The notes beneath the pieces were generated by a model. That model saw only the letters and a list, made by a program, of their open reading frames with translations, was not told the origin of the DNA and did not search any database. From the NCBI GenBank assembly GCA_043228905.1, contig JBHGNT010000005.1:3782001-3846000 (forward strand): a DNA stretch of 64,000 nt, given 5' to 3'. This DNA comes from Azolla caroliniana (taxonomy: Eukaryota; Polypodiophyta). Positions 12,778 through 25,800 of the stretch are shown here, piece by piece. Numbering within the stretch: the stretch's first letter is position 1; each line of letters begins with the position of its first letter. The position numbers and the translations under genes were made by a program.

Positions 12778-15700
12778 ATGGCGTCTCCCCTTCCCTCTCC
12801 TCGATTACAGTACGCGATCCTCGCCTCGATCATGTTCTTTGCGTTCTTCATCCGCCTCTTGGTCTCTCTTCACCCTTACTCAGGCAATTCATTCTCTCTC
12901 TCTCTCTCTCCCTCTACCTCTTTCTCTAGATTGGAAGCTTAGATGTCACAAGGAAAAAGACGATTTTTTGTTTTTTCTGTTTTCTGTCGATGGTATGTAC
13001 GTTGCTAATCGAAACTTCAGACTTCGCAAAGAAAGACGCTTATGGCAATTGTTGGTCGAGCATACGGAAACCTCAGATTTCATAAGTCGGAACGTGTTAA
13101 CACGTTCGTGTGTGTTTCTGTGATACGTGTTCAGGAAAATGATGGAAATTACACAGAAACACACAGAAATGTTCAACATCGACAGTCTTGCAGAAACTAA
13201 GATTTCTATCAGCAAATGCTTTACATTGTTTTCTTCTGATAACTATGGTTTCTCCATCAGCAACATACAGATACACTACCTTTATTTTACTTGTGAAGAC
13301 TGAGTCTATTGACATGAGCAACCTACAGAAACTTCTAATCCTGCCTTTGAAAACTGATGTTTTTTTTCCAATGCAATAGGAGCATACAGAAATGTTTAGC
13401 ATTTGTCTTCTTGGTAAAGCTGTGTTTTTTTCCATAAGCTAGAAAAATACAGAAACGTTTACCATTTGTCTTTGAAGGTGCTGGCACACCTCCACGTTTT
13501 GGAGACTATGAAGCCCAGAGGCATTGGATGGAGATCACGCTTCACACTCCTGTGAGAGAATGGTATGTGAATACAAGCGACAATGATTTGCGGTATTGGG
13601 GTCTGGACTACCCTCCACTCACTGCTTATCAAAGTTTACTACATGGGATTGCCTTGAACGCCATGGATCCTCAGTCCGTGGCTTTGCATACATCTCGTGG
13701 TTATGAAACTCCATCCAGGTATGTGTAATTCTTATGCTTGCAGTCAAATGGTCATTATTATATATAGTGAGTTGCACTTAAGTTAGTATGCTTTTGTACC
13801 TTTCTTTGTTCAGCAGTGTGCTCAGAAACTTGATGGGATCATTTTGCCAACATAGTCCTACATTTGAACTGCAGTTTCCCGCGTGTTAAAGTCTTCTTAA
13901 TAGATCTCTACCCATTGCCTTTTGCATAACTCACTAAACATAACAGGTTTAACAACATTGCAGGACATTGTAGTAACATTACAGGAAGGTGCTCATAATG
14001 TCTATAAATTGCTGATCGATCTTCAGTAATAGATATATTCATATGGAGATGTGGCGATGATCAATGGATGCACACATTGGGCTCGATAAGAAGTATTGAT
14101 GAAATGATGAGCTTATATTCAATACAGTTGATCAAAATGCAGCATCAGCTAGATCAATACAGATACTGAATGTGGGGATTTTTCATCTGTGCCATTAAGA
14201 AAATAGAAGTTTTGTGCATAATGTCTATATATTACCGATCACACTTCAGTGATAGATATATTCATATGGACATGTGGGGATGATCAATGGATGCACAAAT
14301 TGGGCTTGATAAAAAGTATTGATACAATGATTTCTGTCAAACAAACTATTGGAAATGATGAGCTTATATTCAGTATAGTCAATCAAAATGCAGCATCAAC
14401 TAGATCAATACAGATACTGAATGTGGGGATTTTTCATCCGTGCCATTGAGAAAATAGAAGTTTAGTGCATAAAATGTTGTGTATCCATGGAATGGCACTG
14501 GAAAAATTAAGTATCAGAAGGTATTTGTGTTTTTTCCCTTAAATCATGCCTAGATGGCTGGATATGTTTTGAAACCTGAGAAGAAATGCAACGTGCATCA
14601 AGTCGACTTTAAGTGTGCTAAACTAGATGACTGCTGAATATACAAATCTTTACTATGAGAAGGCCACTTTTTGTTAGTGTACTAATTTTTCCACATCAGT
14701 GAAATTTGTTACATCTTTAGCATACTTTGGGAATCAGGATAACCTGTGTTGTTTCTTTTGCTTTCTCCTCTCTAGACTTCTAAAAGTACTACTACACTTT
14801 CAATTCAATTTTAATTTCCCAGATTCAGGTGATTTACACACATACTGACATGGTCATCTATTTTTATGTGAAAGACTTGGTATTGGATGTACGAGAAATG
14901 CATCCCTTCATGTAAAAGTTAGAAGCCAGTATCCAACTTTGTCATGTATAGAGTGTTCAATCCTAATGCAATGTTTTTGATTTGAAACATATCTGGTGGA
15001 AATCTCTGTCTACTTCAGAGCTTGGCATCTGAAGTATTGATCCTGTTAAAAGCTGTTCACCGAACCCCAAAATTCTTATAGATATTTGCATTCAAATGTA
15101 AGTGATGAATTGTGACTTTATGATAATGGACTTGGTCATTTATAGGGCATTCAATCATAATAGCATGATTGTCACTTGGAACCATTCTGATGGAAACCTA
15201 TGTTTACTTGAGAGCTTGCCATCTCAAAGTATCTGATCTTGATAAAACCTGTTTGCCAAACCCCAAAATTTTTAGAGACATTTGCATTCAAGTTTTAGTA
15301 ATGTATTGTGATCCTTATGATAATTGTAGCAAGATTTTGATGCGTTGGACCGTTCTATCATCAGATGCATTGATATTTTTCCCTGCCGTTTTTGCGTTTG
15401 CTGCCATTTATTATGTTGGAAGGGAATTCAATGAGTTCGCGTGGGGTCTAATGATGATTATGCTTCAGCCAGGGCTTATTTTGATAGACCATGGACATTT
15501 TCAGGTGATGCATATCCATTTCCAGTCAAAGAGATTCTTGCTATTTGTTTCTAGAAACTGATGATGTCCTCTTTTGTACACCAGTTTAATTGCATAAGTT
15601 TAGGTTTTACAGTGGGAGCAGTGGCTGCCATTTGTTTGCAAAGAGATTATTTGGCATCTACACTTTTCTGCCTTGCTCTCAACCATAAGCAGGTATGACA

Positions 15701-17280
15701 TGAGTATTACACTGACAGAGTTTTTGCATAAGTTTCTATATTTTTCTGATAATGATGCTCCCTTACGGTCGTAGATGAGTGCTTATTATGCTCCTGCATT
15801 CTTCGCTTACTTACTGGGAAAATCCCTACGCGAGCCTTACCCGTTCCTTAAAATCTTCAAGCTTGGGGCGGTGGTTATTTTCACATTTGTATGTTGTTGG
15901 TGGCCATTTCTTTACACAAGGGAAGCGGCATTTGAGGTGAGTGTTTGATATTTGAAGATGGCGTATGCTATTTTGAGTCCCAATTATAGGTTGTTCCAAT
16001 GTGAAGACTCCACAATTCCCTAATTTTCTTTTATTTTCTCAAATGACCATGAGTTCTCTTATTCCTCAAATGCCTTTCATTGACCCCCCCAAAAAAGAAA
16101 AAGAGAAATAGAAGATGAATCGACAACATCGTTGGTGAAACATCATATATAATGGAGAAAAAAGGGCATTCAGATGCTATAAAAGATGGCTTATGCTATT
16201 TTGAGTGCCGATTATAGGTTGTTCCAAGGGGAAAACTCCACAATTTCCTGAATATTATTTTCTTTTCTCAAATGTCCATGAGCTCTCTTATTCCTCAAAT
16301 GCCTTTCCTTGATCCCTGAGAAAGAGAAATACAAATAGAAATTGACAATATCATTGGTGAAATAGCATATATCAAGAGTATTTGGGGAAATAATGAAAAG
16401 TCATTGAGCATTTGGGAAAATAAGTGAAAACCTACAGCTATTTCAGAGTTCCCCCTCCTAATATCATTGTGGATACAGGTATTATCTCGGTTGGCACCAT
16501 TGCAGCGAGGGATCTTTGAGGACTACGTGGCTAACTTTTGGTGTGCAACGTCATTGTTTATCAAATGGAAGCTTATATTCTCTGCAACATTGTTAGCTCG
16601 TCTTGCAGTTGTGGCAACATTAACTGCATTCATACCTTCAGTAATCCAACAGATAAAAGCTCCTAGCTACCATGGCTTTCTCCTTGCCATGTTTAATTCT
16701 TCTCTTGCATTTTATCTCTTCTCATATCAAGGTATGTCTTGGAAATAGAAATCAAGTTATTTGGTAATTGAGAAGTATGTCATGTCTGGATCTTGATGAC
16801 AAATACAAACTTGCTGATGCTGCAGTTCATGAGAAATCAATTTTGCTGCCTATGCTTCCTGCAAGCCTTCTTCTATTGGAGGATCATTTGCTTTACAAAG
16901 GGGTATTTTTGTGTGCAATGTTCTCTATGTTCCCCCTACTTCGTAGAGATGGATTAGTGATACCATATTTTGCATTATTTGTTCTTTATCTCTTGATGTT
17001 TGAGGTCACTTCTCCAGCCAAAACTGTATCAACTACGAAAGAGATGAATTTGAAGTTCCCACTCAGCCTTCTGAATAAGGGGCTTCTTATCATTGGTTCA
17101 GTGTTGGTCTTGGGTTATCTAATTTTGCATCCTCCAGCAAGGTATCCTTTCCTATTTGAGGCTTTAATATCTGCCCTAGTGTTTATTTTCCTCATTATTC
17201 TTGCTATTTATTCAAATTTAAAGCAATGGTCATCATCTTTTAGTAATCGAGATCTCGTTGGCAAGAAAAAATTGCATTAA
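12778..17280 (+). CDS. ALG6: ALG6, dolichyl-P-Glc:Man9GlcNAc2-PP-dolichol alpha-1,3-glucosyltransferase
   Basis: ER multi-pass GT-C enzyme that adds the first glucose to the lipid-linked N-glycan precursor. Exons: 12778-12883, 13478-13718, 15330-15504, 15585-15692, 15775-15936, 16479-16731, 16826-17280. They total 1500 nt and 499 aa, close to the usual length of about 500. Phases agree throughout. Intron 1 uses a GC donor (CAG|GCAATT); the others are GT-AG. Seen motifs: [14 protein letters not shown] (residues 43-56; its Asp matches the proposed catalytic base of yeast ALG6), [72 protein letters not shown] and [12 protein letters not shown]. Hydrophobic segments run throughout, the first at residues about 10-30. 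Orthology to ALG6 rather than ALG8 is supported by HWMEIT and FEDYVANFW. Confidence 0.96.
13188..13476. repeat. About 62-bp degenerate tandem repeat in ALG6 intron 1
   Basis: Units containing a tacagaaa core followed by a pyrimidine-rich stretch recur near 13193, 13265, 13328, 13388 and 13451, about 62-70 bp apart. The last unit provides the intron's 3' splice site (TTTGAAG, exon 2 at 13478). Confidence 0.6.
14005..14465. repeat. Tandem duplication (about 220 bp) in ALG6 intron 2
   Basis: The block starting at about 14030 (agatatattcatatgga, then gatcaatggatgcac) recurs at about 14250 with moderate divergence. Both copies end in a gaatgtggggatttttcat segment. Confidence 0.85.
14955..15320. 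repeat. Second tandem duplication (about 195 bp) in ALG6 intron 2
   Basis: The segment from about 14955 (gttcaatcctaatgcaatg, through gaaccccaaaattctta) is repeated from about 15150 with substantial divergence. The second copy ends immediately before the exon 3 acceptor. Confidence 0.75.
15950..16345. repeat. Tandem duplication (about 230 bp) in ALG6 intron 5
   Basis: Two copies begin with tatgctattttgagt at about 15965 and 16193 and share the downstream block ending in cttattcctcaaatgcc. Confidence 0.85.
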
Positions 17281-19077
17281 GTTGTGCTTTACAACGAATG
17301 AAAATCTTCCCAACAATTTTGTAAATGTAAACTCATGCGCCAATCCTGGGATTATGATAACCTTTTTCAAGTCAAAAATTAAGAGTTGTATCTTGAAGTG
17401 AAATGCTCCATTCTGTAGGTGTTTGGATTTATTTATTCTTGTCTAATAAAAATAGCTCTAAAAGGCCACTTCACTGGTTTTAGTATGCTGATTTGTTAAA
17501 AAGAAAATTCTAGTGGAATATCTGTGAAAAGACAGTGACATGGAGGTGATGAGAATAGATGACATTCAGGTGTGTGTTGGTTTCTCTTCCACAATGGAAA
17601 AACATTTCTGGGAAGAGCTTAGTACTTCAGCCAATGAAAGATGCTACCATTCAGATGTGCAAGTTTCTTCTGAAAAATAACATTTATGGGAAGAGCGTGA
17701 TACTTGAGCCACATTACATGCTTATTGATAAAAGAAAAGCATACCTGGACAGAAAACATTTATGAGAAAAGCTTGATAGCTGAGTCATGCCTTATATTTG
17801 GATAAAAGAACATACCTGTGCAGCGTTTTAACACTTAAAGTCTTGTATTTGGCATAAGCGGCAAAGAAATTGCAATGCTTTGCTAAAAGGGAAAATTACT
17901 AAAATATGTTTATGTGAAAATTCAAGTATGCTCGCTATTTTTTAAATTGACTTATGTACGATTGGTCAAAGTATAACTGGAAGTCAAATGAAAATAGTTA
18001 AAACCTCTCTGGAGTCACAGTGTTATCTGGCTCCTGTAATAATAAGGGTTTCAACAATCATAGTGATGTGAAAAAAAGTTGGCCCTAAAAAATATCTCAC
18101 ATATATGGTAATACTAACTTGAGTAGTGTATGGTCTATCAAGACAATGGTGAAATATATAACTTCTATTGTTTGTGGTAATGGAACAACATTGTTGAAAA
18201 ATGCTCAATGAATATGATGATTGCATTTAAGTGCATTGATTGCAATATTATTTATGAACTGAATCATCTATGGCCATCAAGAAAGCCATGCATTCCACAA
18301 CAAAGAATGTCATAAACATATTCCTTGTTATTGATGCCAACCCCAATTGTTTTTGTTCAACAGCCATATACTTTAAAGGTTGTGGTATTTGTTCTATTGC
18401 ATCAATTTTTTCACACCATTATTATTTCAACTTGGAACTAGGAAACATTGATTTATACTTGGTGTCTCTCATATAATAGATTATTCAAATAGACATGTAG
18501 GTTGATAACCATGCATTGGTGATAGTTGGGTTGAGAGATCATTGATGATGGAGGGCAAGCATAAACAAGAGAATGTTGGTGACGATGAAGTTCGGCCAAT
18601 GAGCAAAGGTGAGATTAATGGATGGCATAGATATGGATAAAGGTAATATAACATGTGTCCTAATAAACAAGGTTTGAACTAGTCATTATAATTGCAATTA
18701 GGATTGAAAATACAACATTTTAGGATTTGAAAAATATGGTTTTTGTTATAGAACTAATTTTCCACATAACTAAGATCATGGGATACTAATATTACTAATA
18801 AATTCCAAATAATTGAAATCATGGTATAATGAAAAACTTTATTCTTATTAAAAACATAATAGAAATTATTGAAATCATGGCATACAAAATACTATAAAAA
18901 TATTGACAATACGTTTTGGGATCTATTTAAATTATACAATTAGTGTCAATGAAAGTGAGACAAAAGGATGGAGCTCGAAGGTCCATTGCCAATTAGTTTG
19001 GACTTACTCCCAAATACATTTATTAGCTTGAGCATTAAAGAGAGGCATGCATATTTCAAGTAAACTGGTTGAAGCCC
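17281..19077. other. Intergenic region after ALG6
   Basis: The ALG6 3' UTR is presumed in the first few hundred bases. At 17560-17800 there are diverged repeats around a tgggaagagct-like core. The rest is AT-rich with no recognisable gene. Confidence 0.5.
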
Positions 19078-19078
19078 A

Positions 19079-19448
19079 ATGATATGTTTTGGTTCACATC
19101 GTTAATTTATCGAGGCATAGCAACATGTTTTTATGCACATGAAGGCATATATGACATATTTTGGTGCACATAATTAGATGGCTAAGGCATAACGATTGCG
19201 TTGATGTACATAATTCATTGATCTAGTCATAATGACATTTTTTTGTGCATGTAATTAGATGGCTAAGGCATAACGATTGTGTTGATGTACATAATTAGTT
19301 GATCTAGTCATAATGACATTTTTTTGTGCATGTAATTAAATGTCTAAGGCATACCACCATGTTGTGATGAACGTAGTTAACTAATAGAACCATAGTGACA
19401 TGTTTCAATGCATGTGATTGATTGGTTTGGGCTCAAGGACATAGTTTT
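19079..19448. repeat. Minisatellite, 40-41-bp unit with 81-bp dimer
   Basis: About nine tandem units share a consensus of roughly a gacat-ttttgtgcatgtaattag core followed by ctaaggcata. In the centre (19176-19338) two alternating unit types make an 81-bp dimer repeated almost exactly. Outer units are more diverged. Confidence 0.85.
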
Positions 19449-19719
19449 ACTGCCTTCCGCCTAGAGTATTAAATTCTTTGAAAAGGCTAAGTTGTTGAGA
19501 AAGTACATTATTTTCAATATTAAAGCTTACATTTGTGAACAAATTGTATGAGAAAAGATGAGTTTAAACATCAAACTCATGCCAAGTAGAAGCTAGAAAA
19601 ATGCAAGAAACAAAATAGCATTATAAAACCAGAAACTATTTTAGCTTTGACGTTTAAACCTTCAACCTTGACGGTACCTATTTTGTGAAATGAGATATCT
19701 AATTTGATACAAAAGTTTT

Positions 19720-19791
19720 GTTTTTCCAAAAAAAAACTCCTTCCATTAGTTATAAAATTTTACAAATGAGATGATTATGTACAAATCCCTG
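19720..19791 (-). mobile_element. 72-bp LINE 3'-tail insertion with 17-bp target-site duplication
   Basis: The insert matches the 3' end of the LINE remnant at 7769 (shared minus-strand AATGGAAGGAG, T run, TGG, A-rich). It is flanked by the perfect direct repeat tttgatacaaaagtttt at 19703-19719 and 19792-19808. It is an extremely 5'-truncated retrotransposition product. Confidence 0.9.
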
Positions 19792-19808
19792 TTTGATACA
19801 AAAGTTTT

Positions 19809-22720
19809 AAGTTTGCATCTCGAAAGTTTGGCTTCATATTAGAGAATAAAAATTGAAGTATGTTCTAGGGAGATCTTAAATGAGATGAATTAAATGAACA
19901 TTGAATCAACATCTTGATCTTCAAAGTCAAGCGTTCTTATGCAAAACATCAACAATACTCTAGGGCCCAATGCTACTTTTAGATTCCATACAAATCTCAT
20001 CATCTTTGTATGCAATTCAAGGACAACGATAATCTTATGGTGGTCCAATTATTACCATGTTTGTAAATTTGCACTCATTTGTAATTTAAACAATGGAATC
20101 TCCTTCGCAAACATTGAATTTCAAGGCTAACTTGTAACAATATGTTCAAACAATGTTAATTTCGACACAATGGATATTCTTTTGTCCTAAAATGTTCGAT
20201 ACTCAACTTATTTTCAACAACTCTCTTCTATGCATTGTTTTTTATGAAACAATATCTAATTAGGGGAACATGTAGCGTTGTATCTTGTGCTAGAAATAGT
20301 TTATTCGACCAAAAGGTAATAAAACTTCATTTTAACTCATGGAAATGATTGATAAACATAAAACCCATTAGGTTTGACTCTAACACCTAAAGGGCGTACA
20401 CATATTTAGTGTTGAAATAAAATATTTTGGTATCTTGGGACTTATATCACTTTTAAAAGAGGACATGTACGGAACTTTATGTTTTAAATAAGGTTAATTG
20501 TAGATGAAATTTTATCCCTTCCTTCCCTTAGACCATTGTAATGGGCAGCACATTCTCTAGTAATGGGTGCATGGTGCGTGGGACCCTTTTACAATCGAAT
20601 GGAAAAGTTTTTTCACTATTCTTCTAAAATCTCCATGCGCATTGTCGCATGGGATATTAATATATGTTATCATAACCTCTAACTAAAGCTACATGGATTT
20701 GGTTTGATTTAACGCTCTGTTCTAGGTAAGGCTAAATGGAACCTTGTAGTTCACCTTATTTAGAGATGTATTGATTGTATCTTTCAGCTGATCGAGTTTC
20801 ACTATGAAGCATTACTTTTTATTGGATTTTATGCAGAAAGACCATCTAATAAAGTCAACATTGCTTGCATATTTTGCTATATGTGTAAGTAAGGTCTAAG
20901 TTCAATTGGATCGGGATGGTTTTCTGTACTTTGAAGTTGTTTGGTCAATGGTAATGTGCACACATTCATATAGCATGTTTTGGGATAATGGCAAGAAATT
21001 CAAACACCTTTTAGTTCTAATGTGTTGTTCAAAAAATGAATTGATGTGATTCAAATCCCAAGTTATAAGATAAGAATGGAAGAATGCATATTCGCTTCTT
21101 AGAGTACTGATCAATTGGATAATCCCAACCTAAAAGTTAGATTAAATATTATACACCACCGTTGAACTTTCACATTTGCATTGTTAATCAATGAGCACTG
21201 TTAGGTGCAAAAGAGTTACCTTTGTATTTTTTAAAGCGTCATTTTATAAAGTTAAATTTAATCTTTACTTGATTACATCACATATATTATTAAGCTAAGA
21301 TAACACACCATACAAATAGTTATAGAAATGATTCTTTTCACAATGTTCATTCAACACTAGACTACTAACGATACTTTTGTTATTACGAGTAATACACTAA
21401 AACAATTGCAAGGGGATCTCCTAGCATGTATGACAAACACCGACATCTCATCTCTTTAATCGTGATGGTAGACATGGCAATCACATATTAGTCAATGAGA
21501 TAGTCGAGTCAACTATTTGGAGAGTTGAGGTCATAAATTCGATATACCGATATGACATGTAGTTTAGGAAGTGATATGCAGTGTAGCAAAGATGTGTGAA
21601 AGTAAGGAACACATGATCTTGTTCTAATAGCCTGATATGTTACAACTTACCACCAAGGTAAAAAGAAATAATAGAGGAGACGATGATAGTTAAAAATTCT
21701 AGGGATCCAAAATGAGCATTAAAAGAAAGTCTACTTTAGTTGTTGCAAAGGGTGTAGTCACATGTGGCTCATGTACCTTCCTTAAGGTCACACATATATG
21801 TTGGTAGAGTGCATAGAAAGATTTGCCTAAGAGGCGAGGGTTGAGTGTTTGGACTAGGAAAAATTGCATAACATTGTTGCATGTGGTAATTGATGGTGGT
21901 TGTGGATTATTCACATTGTAGTGTGAAATGCACTTGATTAGAATAACTTTGTAGATGAAGTAAACTTGTTCCAGATAGTATTTCCAACCTCCATTCTCAA
22001 ATTCAAGATTGTGACTATGGATGTGGAGGAGGGCGATTTTCCTTCTTGTGTTAAATATCAAGGGGGATGAGAAGATGTGTGGTTGGGTCTCATGTGTTCC
22101 ATCATTTCGTGAAGAGGGAGATGCTACTAACATGAGCTCCTAACTAATGGTAAAAACATGAAGGGTTATTGTATCATCATTTAGTTTTAATGTGTACACC
22201 TCTTCGAAGAAGAGAGAAAGAAAAAGAAGTGCTTAGAATGGTTAGGCTAGCAAGAAATAAGAAAGAGTGCTATGACTCTAGATTCATACTTGTCGAATGT
22301 TGGAAAAGGGTGCCCATGTGGTGGCAAATAATCAAAGATCGAAAGCAGTTTAGGTACGGATCTACAAACAACGATGATGGAGAAGCCACACAACGGGGCA
22401 AGAGTATTATCGGGGAAGCCCACTCCACACAATCAAACAATGTATATTGCTGCATTGCCAAGAGAGATAGCGTGCGAGTCCGACCTCATGCTGGTGGTCA
22501 TGAGAAAGATAGACGAGAAAAGCTGGGAAATGGAGCGAGGTGATGACTTAATTGCGACAATTCTGGGAAGTGCAGATGGGAAAGGTTCTATTTGTCGATG
22601 TAAATCACGACATACACATAGATGGATGACCCGCAAACTTGTGAATATGTAAACGAGAGACAAGCCGATAAGGGCACACGCACACCCGCATATGTACATA
22701 TATGTCACAACCCTCACTCT
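19809..22720. other. Intergenic region before LYK3
   Basis: AT-rich DNA without recognisable genes. Open stretches such as 21699-22133 (minus) and 22169-22543 (plus) lack domain similarity and look like chance ORFs. Confidence 0.5.
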
Positions 22721-22723
22721 GGG

Positions 22724-22753
22724 TCTCTCTCTCTCTCTCTCACACACACACAA
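22724..22753. repeat. (TC)n(CA)n microsatellite upstream of LYK3
   Basis: A ctctctctctctctct run followed by cacacacaca lies about 130 bp before the LYK3 ATG, in the probable promoter or 5' UTR. Confidence 0.85.
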
Positions 22754-22881
22754 TTATAACTTATAAGCATTAGACTATGGTCCTAGCTTTATTGTCAAAC
22801 TGCTCTGTTCTTCTCTCACTCTCTCACCTACATAGTCAAGTAATGTAGCAATTGAGCTCAAGCTAGAAGATCCTTCTGAAG

Positions 22882-25800
22882 ATGAATCATCCAAGATCGA
22901 TTCTCCTCCTCCATCTTTTCTTCTTCTTCTTCTTCTCCTTCAAGGCTCAATTCCTGACAACATCTGCCCAACCATTAGGTTGCCATGACTCAAACAGAGT
23001 ATGCTCTGCCTACCTCTACTACAACCTCAGCTTCAACCAATCTCGAGCTGATGTGGCATCTCTCTTCACCGTCGATCTCTCGGACATCACCCCTGACCCT
23101 GCACGAAAGACCAACACCCAAGATTCCTCCCAAGGACTCTTCATTAGGGTGAATTGCTCTTGTTTAATCCCATCCTTTTCATACTTTGCCAATTCCTCGT
23201 ATCTCGCTGCCCAGGAAATGTCCTCCTCGGACATTGTGTCAGGTCCTTACGAGAATCTAGCTTGGGCCCAAGATTATAATAATACATCAATGAATTCGAC
23301 GAATGGCATTGTGCTGAAAGGAGCTAATGTGCCTATTAGTCTCCTTTGTGGATGTCTTGATAATACCCGGGATTTTGGGTTTTTGCTTAGTTATGTTGTA
23401 AAACCGAATGACACGCTCTCGGGGCTAGTGACAAGGTTTGGTTCCTCCATCTCTTCAATTGTTACACTCAACAACATTAGTAACGAGAATGTGCTCAACG
23501 AAAATCGTGTTTACTACTTACCCATCAACATATGTGAGTTTTTTCCCTTGTCCTATTTCTTCCAATTCAATATATGTGATTTTTGTTTTCAGCTTTTGTT
23601 TTGCTTGCACACACATAACGTCACTTAGGAGTAATTATTCAAAAACTTCAATTTGTGCTTTATAAAAACTGTGTTTTTATTTGTAGATCATCAACATTGC
23701 TAGAGTTTTACTCCATGCCTACTATGTACATGCATGAATTGTTTTGGGTGCTATTTGCACACATGTAACCTTAAATAGGAGTGGATCTCAAACAAGTTTA
23801 ATCACGAGAATGTGCTTTATGAAAGTAGTGTCTGCCATGTACCCATCAACATATGTGAGTTTTTTTTGGTATTGTCATCTGCATGCATATAACCTTAATC
23901 GGGAGTAAAAATGTTCAGTCTATGGACAACATTAATAACTAGAAATTTCCTTCACAAAAGCTGTGTTTAATATGTGCCCATGAACATGTGAGAGTTTTTC
24001 CCATATCTAATATGTTCTAATTCAACATAATGTGAGTTTTTCCCATATCTAATGTGTTCTTATTCACCATAATGCGTGAGTGTATTTGGGTGTTTTTTTC
24101 ATATGTAATTATTGATATGGAGGTCTGCCCGAGATAGGCTGATTGGCATGGTTATAGACACATGTATAACCTTGATTAAGGGTCGATAATAAGGCTGGGG
24201 AAAGACCTACTAGGGTCTTTGGTGCATCTCTCGTAACTTGGAGGAGAATGATATAAGCTTCAATAGAGACGAAGTTTGAATAGAATAGGAGTATGCAAAA
24301 CCTTTAACATGTTCAGGTTATAACCATAACTTATCCAGAATCTACCTGAACAATGCCATCCATATAGTAATGGGCCTAGATATCTCTATCCTCAATATTT
24401 AATTTAAATTCCAACTAAGCTTGTGTGTCTGCTTAGAGATTTTTTTTTGAGCCTATCACTTGTTTGCAAAATTGAATCAAAAGAAATTTGTTATGTTCCC
24501 CCCTTTTTTGTTGTTCTTATCGAAGTTACTTCATTTGCAGCTCAACTCACTGAACCTGCAAGTGTTCCTGTGAGCTTACCACCTACTGCATCCCTCACAA
24601 TAGGTACTTCGTTCTTATTCTGATTCTCTCACTTTCATGGTGTGTTGATCAATATGTTATGATCTTATTGTTCTTTCTCATCTTTATATATATGTTTTGT
24701 GCGTTTCTATGCATGTATGCTCTTTGAATGAATGCATATCTGCAGACATGAGCTTCTGTATGTTTGTATACGGATGTCTGGATGTATATATGCAGGCAGA
24801 CATATATGCATACATGAACTTATGTATGTATAGTATTACCAAAACATGTAAGTATTTATTTATGAATGTTGGAAGCAATGCATGTGCATAATATGTTTAT
24901 CTTCTTTTTGGCATTTTCTGTATACTTATGGTCACATGACCTCATGCTTTTCTTATGAATAAAATGCGCATTATGAAAACAAAAATCCCAAAAAGAGAGT
25001 GAAAGCTTTTCCTTGCAGATTCCTCTTCTAGCAGTAGCAATGGTTTTCCACTCAAAATGGTTCTTGGTATAGTTGGAGGAACATGTGTATTGCTTCTGAT
25101 CGCTTTTGGAGTAATTTTGTTGGCTCGTAAGTATGTTGTTAGGCGGCATGCCAAGCTTGCACGTGATATCAAAAGCATTCCAAGTAGAAATGATGCACAA
25201 CAGTGGTCTTTATGTGGATCAAATAACTTAAATGTGCTGGAATTATGTCTCAATGGGAGTTCAACGGTAAACAAAAGTTTGAAAGGGCCAACAACAGTTT
25301 CTCGAGGCAAGTTTATCTGAAATTAATGCTCTTGTCTTGGAAGTTTTAGGGCATTCATGACACGTAAAGAATAGAAATAATGCGCTGATCATATGCTTTT
25401 CTTGAACAGAAATAATGAATGTTAACATGAGTGCCGAGAAGCCAGTTGTGTATGCTTATGAGGAGGTACAAAATGCGACAGAAAATTTTAAGGAGTCAAA
25501 CATACTTGGACAAGGAGCATTCGGCACGGTCTACTATGGGGTGCTGAGAGATCAGGTAAGATTCATTTTTTTGATCAAAAGTGGAACTTGGATGTCAAAC
25601 TAAGATTTTCTATACGATGCACATCACATAATTTGAAATACTCAACTAGGTTTTGGGGTCACACAAGTTTTTGTACTTTATAGAGCTTTACGAACTTAAT
25701 TTTCATTGAGAACTTTGACCTTATCCTCCTTGGTGGACTACTTTATAATGGCATATTTCTCTTTATTATCAATGATATGTAGTCTCTTATAAGGGCAACT

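Noticed and set aside
12617-13123. 168-aa plus-strand frame over the ALG6 start
   Set aside because: It reads through the ALG6 5' UTR, exon 1 and intron in another frame and is dominated by simple repeats.
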